NCBI GenBank assembly: GCA_963853835.1
Contig: OY970828.1
Span: 20,059,468 to 20,123,467 of the forward strand
Direction: 5' to 3'
DNA length: 64,000 nt
Source of the DNA: Calendula officinalis
Lineage: Eukaryota; Streptophyta; Magnoliopsida; Asterales; Asteraceae
Position 1 is the stretch's first letter. The number at the start of each line of letters is the position of its first letter. A program made the translations under genes and the position numbers. The notes under the pieces were generated by a model that saw nothing but the letters and a program-made list of their open reading frames with translations, was not told the origin of the DNA and made no database searches. Below are positions 58,971-64,000 of the stretch, in pieces.

Positions 58971-61491
58971 AATTTGACTTGATCTCTTTATGTGGAGAGG
59001 TCGGTATCACTTCAGGGGTAACTTTAGAAGTTTTCTTTGGTGATACTGACTTAGTTTCTCTCCTTTTCATTGGTACTGAGTACCTAGGACTTGAGAGATC
59101 AGTCCAGCATTCATCTCCCTTATGACCAGTATGATGACATCTATAACATTTCCTAGGTCTATTTCTAAACATATTTTCATATGGTATTTTAGAAAAATGT
59201 TTCACTTTTGGTAGGTCAGTATGAACGAGTTTTGCAAATTGTTTACTTAAAGATTTGACCTGATCACCAAGTGTTTTTAAAACATTAATTTTGTTATTTC
59301 TAATAGATGTATTAACATTGTTTTTAACTGGTTTAGGAGATGGATGATCTGGTTGCTTATTTTTATTTGGCAGAGAAGTCTTTCTAATTTTATTAGAGGT
59401 AGACTTCTTGTCTTTGCCAACCAAAGACCTAGTTGAAGTTGTCTTTTGTTTATCATGTTTTGAAGGAACAACTTTAACAGGTTCTTTAGATGTCTCAGTA
59501 TATAATGTTTCTGTTCCTGCAACTTCTGTATTTGATGAAACATGTGAGATAGAAGTTGTTTTATTATCATTATATAATTCAAAAGTTGTTGTATTAAATA
59601 ATAATTCAAAAGGTGGAACAGCAGAAGTGTCATACTGAACTATTGGTAGCTCGGTATCAGAAATTTCTGTTATTTGAAATTCAATACTGAGTTCTTGTAG
59701 CTCAGTATAGCACTTTGAGCAGATGGAAGGACCAATAGGTTTTTCTAAAATTTCATTTTCTTCATCATCTGACTCAGTTTGACATCCAACTTCACATAAA
59801 GTTTTAGCTTTTACAAAATTAATAGGGTTCATAGTATAAAACTCTTCAAATAAATCAGCAAAATTGTTCCTGTTTTTAAATTGAGGATCAACACCAAGTG
59901 CAGCCCTCACATTTTCTGGAAATTGTTCATTTAAACATTTATTTAATTTTATTGAAGCATTTCCCCAAGATTTACACTGTTTTTCAAATTTCTCTTTTTC
60001 AAGTTTGTGTAAATGAGCTTTATCAGCTAATCTTTGGTTAATGTCTTTTAAATATGAAAAATTTAGTTCTAAATCTTTATATTTTGCTAATTTATCCAAG
60101 TTTTCATTATTTACCCTTTCAAGTTCTTTAATTGTTAATTTTAAAGCTTTTTCTTTTTGTACAGAAGTTTTAAGATCAACAAGCATATATTCAAAAATCT
60201 TGGATTTTTCATTCACTGAATAAGTTTGAAAGGAACTTACCTTGTACAACTGAGTGGAATCCCAATCAGTATGAACACTCATCCTCTCAGCCTCTTTGAT
60301 ATCCTTTTCAAAGGAACTCTTCAAATCATCTTCAGTGAAAGCCATAAAGGCTTTATTCTCAATCTCTTCTTCATCATCACTTAACTCTTCATCCATCCAT
60401 GCTTCTGAGTAAAGTGCTTGATGAGGTGCTACATTTCCTTCTGCCCTCTTTCCCTTGCTCCAATTCTTCAGCTTGACATATTTGTCTCTATATCTTTTTG
60501 CTCGGTATGCAATTTTGTCATTTTGGTCAGTCTCAGAAGACTTGGTATGACAATTTGCAGCAATATGTCCAGGCTTTCCACACCTATAGCACAGACCTGA
60601 TCTTGGGTCAGTATTAGAAGAGCTAACACCAAGCCTCTTCTTCTTCAACTGATCCAGCTTCATAGACATGAGAGCCATTTGAGTTTCAAGCTCTTCTGCC
60701 TCAGCATCAGCAAGATCAACTTCTGGTTCATCTGGCTCAGTCACAGTATAAGCCTGTTGCACAACTAGAGCCATACCAGTGGAAGACTTGTCAGTTTTCT
60801 TCCAGTTGATCAGTCTTGCAGCATTATTCTCCTCATGATTCAGCATTAGACCATACAAAGTTTGAAGAGTGTATGACTCAATGTTGTTTGCAGCATTGAC
60901 AGAGTTTGTCATGTCAAGAAATTGTTGAGGAAGACTATCCAGGAACTTTTGAACAAGCTCTCCTTCCTCTTTCACAATGCCTACACTGATTAAATCATGG
61001 ATAACAGTATTGAACCTGTTATAGAGAGTGGTGATGTCTTCATTTGGAGTTGAAAAGAAATTTTCATATTTCCTTCTCATGTTGCTTTTTCTTTGCAACT
61101 TCACCTTTGCTGTACCTTCATAGGTGACTGATAGGCTATCCCACATAGCCTTTGCTGTTGGCAATTTCATAATTGCGTTAAGTATCTCTTTTGTAACAGC
61201 ATTACCAATCACCCCTTTAGCTCTGGAGTCTAAAGCATACAACTGACGGTCAGTATCAGTCCAGTTGTGCTTTAGTTTAGGTACAGATCTTATGCCCTCA
61301 GGAGCATCATCAGTAGCAGCAACCGGTTCCACAGTTTGTGGAATAATGGGACCATCATTTAGCACAATGAGCATCTCATGGTGAATAGATTCAAGATACC
61401 ACTGAGCTTTGAGCTTCCATTGATGGAAGTCTTTTCCATCAAAGATGGGTACTCCCTTTCCAGACATAACTGGTGCAATAATTGTAGACAT
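58891..61491 (-). CDS. Gag of SIRE-like copy 2 (866 residues)
   Basis: Starts at ATG 61491 (MSTIIAPVMSGKGVPIFDG), 79 nt after the primer-binding site. The N-terminal half is a Ty1/copia gag domain (FDGKDFHQWKLKAQWYLES, AKAMWDSLSVTYEG, LVQKFLDSLPQQFLDM). It ends in a CX2CX4HX4C zinc knuckle (CYRCGKPGHIAANC, near residue 295). A long Lys/Glu/Leu-rich, coiled-coil-like region follows (about residues 420-560). A second knuckle, CYRCHHTGHKGDEC, sits near residue 785, about 480 residues later. The protein forms the nucleocapsid in related elements. It is fully open here; the reading frame ends at 58891, overlapping pol. Confidence 0.9.
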   Translation of the reverse strand: MSTIIAPVMSGKGVPIFDGKDFHQWKLKAQWYLESIHHEMLIVLNDGPIIPQTVEPVAATDDAPEGIRSVPKLKHNWTDTDRQLYALDSRAKGVIGNAVTKEILNAIMKLPTAKAMWDSLSVTYEGTAKVKLQRKSNMRRKYENFFSTPNEDITTLYNRFNTVIHDLISVGIVKEEGELVQKFLDSLPQQFLDMTNSVNAANNIESYTLQTLYGLMLNHEENNAARLINWKKTDKSSTGMALVVQQAYTVTEPDEPEVDLADAEAEELETQMALMSMKLDQLKKKRLGVSSSNTDPRSGLCYRCGKPGHIAANCHTKSSETDQNDKIAYRAKRYRDKYVKLKNWSKGKRAEGNVAPHQALYSEAWMDEELSDDEEEIENKAFMAFTEDDLKSSFEKDIKEAERMSVHTDWDSTQLYKVSSFQTYSVNEKSKIFEYMLVDLKTSVQKEKALKLTIKELERVNNENLDKLAKYKDLELNFSYLKDINQRLADKAHLHKLEKEKFEKQCKSWGNASIKLNKCLNEQFPENVRAALGVDPQFKNRNNFADLFEEFYTMNPINFVKAKTLCEVGCQTESDDEENEILEKPIGPSICSKCYTELQELSIEFQITEISDTELPIVQYDTSAVPPFELLFNTTTFELYNDNKTTSISHVSSNTEVAGTETLYTETSKEPVKVVPSKHDKQKTTSTRSLVGKDKKSTSNKIRKTSLPNKNKQPDHPSPKPVKNNVNTSIRNNKINVLKTLGDQVKSLSKQFAKLVHTDLPKVKHFSKIPYENMFRNRPRKCYRCHHTGHKGDECWTDLSSPRYSVPMKRRETKSVSPKKTSKVTPEVIPTSPHKEIKSNCVYPTKGPIQKWVPKSTNSYFMSCAG

Positions 61492-61570
61492 TTTGGATTT
61501 TTGAGTGTTGGAGGGATAGATGTAGGAAATTGCTGCCAGGGTTATAGATCGACTAAATAAAAGATTATTT

Positions 61571-61587
61571 AGCCTGCTCTGATACCA
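61571..61587 (-). other. Primer-binding site, SIRE-like copy 2
   Basis: Minus-strand TGGTATCAGAGCAGGCT, two nucleotides after the 5' LTR, complementary to the 3' end expected of initiator methionine tRNA. Confidence 0.9.
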
Positions 61588-61589
61588 GT

Positions 61590-62085
61590 TGTTAGGTCAC
61601 AACAACCCTGGTTTATAATGTTAATTGATAGAATATTATACTTAGAGAAATAATAGAGTGATAACACAAGAATATAGTCAATGTATAAATCCACTAAGTG
61701 TGGCTTGTTGCGGAATAACAAGACCACTGATCAATTACAAAAGATGTGAATGTGTAAAGTAAATTGGTAAGTACTCCTTTGCAAGATGATCTCTATTTAT
61801 AATGTTATAGAGATCTTACATAATGAGCAAAGGAGTAACCGAAGGACTAAGTAATGAAAATGACTAAGAGCAAGGGATTTGATCTTAGTCCGTTACTATA
61901 CTGAGTATCACTCAGTCCTTCTACTCGGTATCACTATCTGATACTGAGTACTGATACTGAGTTCCAATACTGATCACTAAGTATCAGACCTAAACTTAGC
62001 TATATTATTCTACATATTAATCAAAGCTAGTCTAGGTTGTTTTGTTATCTTAAGATCTAAAGGGCCAAGGCTTTTTGCCTTAACA
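61590..62085 (-). repeat. 5' LTR of SIRE-like copy 2
   Basis: 496 bp, same length as the 3' LTR with about six substitutions by eye (for example ATTACTCGG/ATTACTCAG-type changes in the TACTGAG cluster). It ends CCTTAACA at 62085. Confidence 0.94.
61794..61801 (-). promoter_or_regulatory. TATA box of SIRE-like copy 2 5' LTR
   Basis: TATAAATA on the minus strand within the inverted repeat GATCTCTAT...ATAGAGATC; likely promoter for the gag-pol transcript. Confidence 0.65.
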
Positions 62086-64000
62086 ATTCGTATGGGTTCT
62101 AGATACCAATTACAATTTAAAAAATGGATACTTACAGGTTATTGGTCATAGCTATTTGTTATAATGGTTCACGGGCCATTCGTATGGGCTATGGATGCTA
62201 ATTACGGTTTAACAAGGATACTTATACTGTATTGGTCGAAACTAGTGGTTATAATGGTTCACAGGCCATTCGTATGGGCTATGGACGCTAATTACGGTTT
62301 AAGAATGATACATATAGGTTATTGGTCATGGCTATTGGTTATAATGGTTCACCGGCCATTCGTATGGGCTATGGACGCTAGTTAGGGTTTAATAAGGATA
62401 GTTATAGGTTATTGCTCGAAACTAGTGGTTATAATGGTTCACGGGCCATTCTTATGGGTAATGGACAACAATTAAGGTTTAAAATGGATACTTATAGGTT
62501 ATTGGTCATAGCTAGTGGTCAAAATCGTTCACGGGGCATTCGTACGGGTTCTAGACACCAATTACAGTTTAAAAAATCGATACTTATAGGTTATTGGTCA
62601 TAGCTAGTGGTTATAATGGTTCACGGGGCATTCGTATGGGCTATGGACGCAAATTACGGTTTAGCAAGGATACTTATAGGTTATTGGTCGAAGCTAGCGG
62701 TTATAATGGTTCACGGGCCATTCGTGAGGTCTATGGACGCTAATTACGGTTTAACAAGGATACTTATAGGTTATTGGTCGTAGCTAGTGGTTATAATGGT
62801 TCACGTGCCATTCGTATGGGCAATGGACATGAATTAAGGTTTAAAGTGGATACTTATAGGTTATTTGTCGAAGCTAGTGGTTATAATGGTTCACGGGGCA
62901 TTCGTATGGGTAATGGACTCATATTAAGATTTAAAATGGATACTTATAGGTCATTGGTCTTAGCTAGGGGTCAAAATCGTTCACGGGGCATTCGTATGGG
63001 TTCTAGACACCAATTACAATTTAGAAAAAGGGATATTTATAGGTTATTGGTCATAGCTAGTGGTTATAATGGTTCACGGGCCATTCCTCTGGGTTATCAA
63101 CACCAATCACAGTTTAAAAAATGCATACTAATAGGTTATTGGTTATAGCTAGTGATTATAATGGTTCACGGGCCATTCGTATGTGTAATGGACACCAATT
63201 AATGTTTAAAATGGATACTTATAGGTTAATGGTCTTAGCTAGTGGTCAAAATCGTTCACAGGGCATTCGTATGAGTTCTGGACACCAATTACAGTTTAAG
63301 AAATGGATACTTATAGGTTATTGGTCATAGATAGTGGTCATAATGGTTCACGGGCCATTTGTATGGGTTATCAACACCAATTACAGTTAAAAAAATGGAT
63401 ACTTATAGGTTTTTGGTTATAGCTAGTGATAATAATGGTTCACGTACTTTCTTATGGGTAATGGACAACAATTAAGGTTTAAAATGGATACTTATAGGTT
63501 ATTGGTCATAGCTAGTGGTCAAAATCGTTCACAGGGCATTCGTATGGGTTCTGCACACCTATTACAGTTTAAAAAATGGATACTTATAGGTTATTGGACA
63601 TAGCTAGTGGTTATAATGGTTCACGGGCCATTTGTTTGGGCTATGGACGCTAATTACGGTTTAACAAGGATACTTATAGGTTATTGGTCGAAACTAGTAG
63701 TTATAATGGTTCACAGGACATTTGTATGTGTAATGGACACCAATTAATGTTTCAAATGGATACTTATAGGTTATTGGTCATAGCTAGTGGCCAAAATCAT
63801 TCACGGGGCATTCGTATGAGTTCTAGACAACAATTACATTTTATAAAAATGGATATATGCGTTATTGGTCATAGCTAGTTGTCAAAATTGTTCACGGGGC
63901 ATTCGTGTGGGTTCTAGACACCAATTACAGTTTAAAAAATGGGTACTTATAGGTTATTGGTCATAGCTATTGGTTATAATGGTTCACGGGCCATTCGTGT
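62086..64000. repeat. Satellite block 5
   Basis: 90/91-bp monomers continuing to the window end. 62160-62430 parallels 22750-22957 plus 25431 onward and contains the uninterrupted Helitron target (about 62381-62402). 63684 onward resembles the 43072 and 45021 blocks. Confidence 0.96.

Larger units (their letters stand above)
50639..62085 (-). mobile_element. Ty1/copia SIRE-like element, copy 2 (nearly intact)
   Basis: An 11,447-bp minus-strand element, TGTTAGG...CCTTAACA, with target duplication ATTCG (50634-50638 and 62086-62090). Both LTRs are 496 bp and differ at about six positions by eye, roughly 1.2 per cent, so the insertion is young. It has a canonical primer-binding site, polypurine tract, full gag, pol with a single stop codon, and an intact two-exon extra gene with its own TATA box. 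Confidence 0.95.

Overview
This is plant nuclear DNA, probably from constitutive heterochromatin. About 28 kb is a divergent tandem satellite with 90/91-bp monomers. Four transposable elements are inserted in it, and no free-standing host gene was found. The retrotransposon types, plant-style introns and a captured plant Lon protease fragment point to a flowering plant. An asterid, possibly Asteraceae, is my guess from resemblance of the extra retrotransposon gene to ORFs I associate with that family; this was not tested.

Layout: satellite 1-8002; a decayed Ty3/gypsy chromovirus (Tekay/Del-like, minus strand) 8003-18321 with a 5-bp target duplication; satellite 18322-22957, including a local 147-bp chimeric repeat; a non-autonomous Helitron (minus) 22958-25430 carrying pieces of a Lon protease gene; satellite 25431-27257; Ty1/copia SIRE-like copy 1 (minus) 27258-38740, heavily mutated; satellite 38741-50638 with clear higher-order repeats; SIRE-like copy 2 (minus) 50639-62085, almost intact; satellite 62086-64000. 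All three LTR elements have exact 5-bp target duplications, and paralogous empty sites inside the satellite confirm several junctions.

The most unusual content is in the two SIRE-like elements. Downstream of gag and pol, in the same orientation, each carries what looks like a complete plant-type gene: a TATA box, a leader of about 95 nt, a first exon, a 685-bp GT-AG intron with a branch-point-like sequence, and a second exon in frame with the first. In copy 2 both exons are open and would give a protein of 1,061 residues with unknown function. The same splice signals, intron length and TATA box are present in copy 1, although its exons are broken. Between pol and this promoter lies a nested inverted repeat of about 130 bp.

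The chromovirus also appears to have a short (94-bp) intron in gag. The satellite has several higher-order periods (1266, 812, 454 and about 2265 bp). Satellite ORFs up to 209 codons are explained by the 90-bp monomer being a multiple of three.
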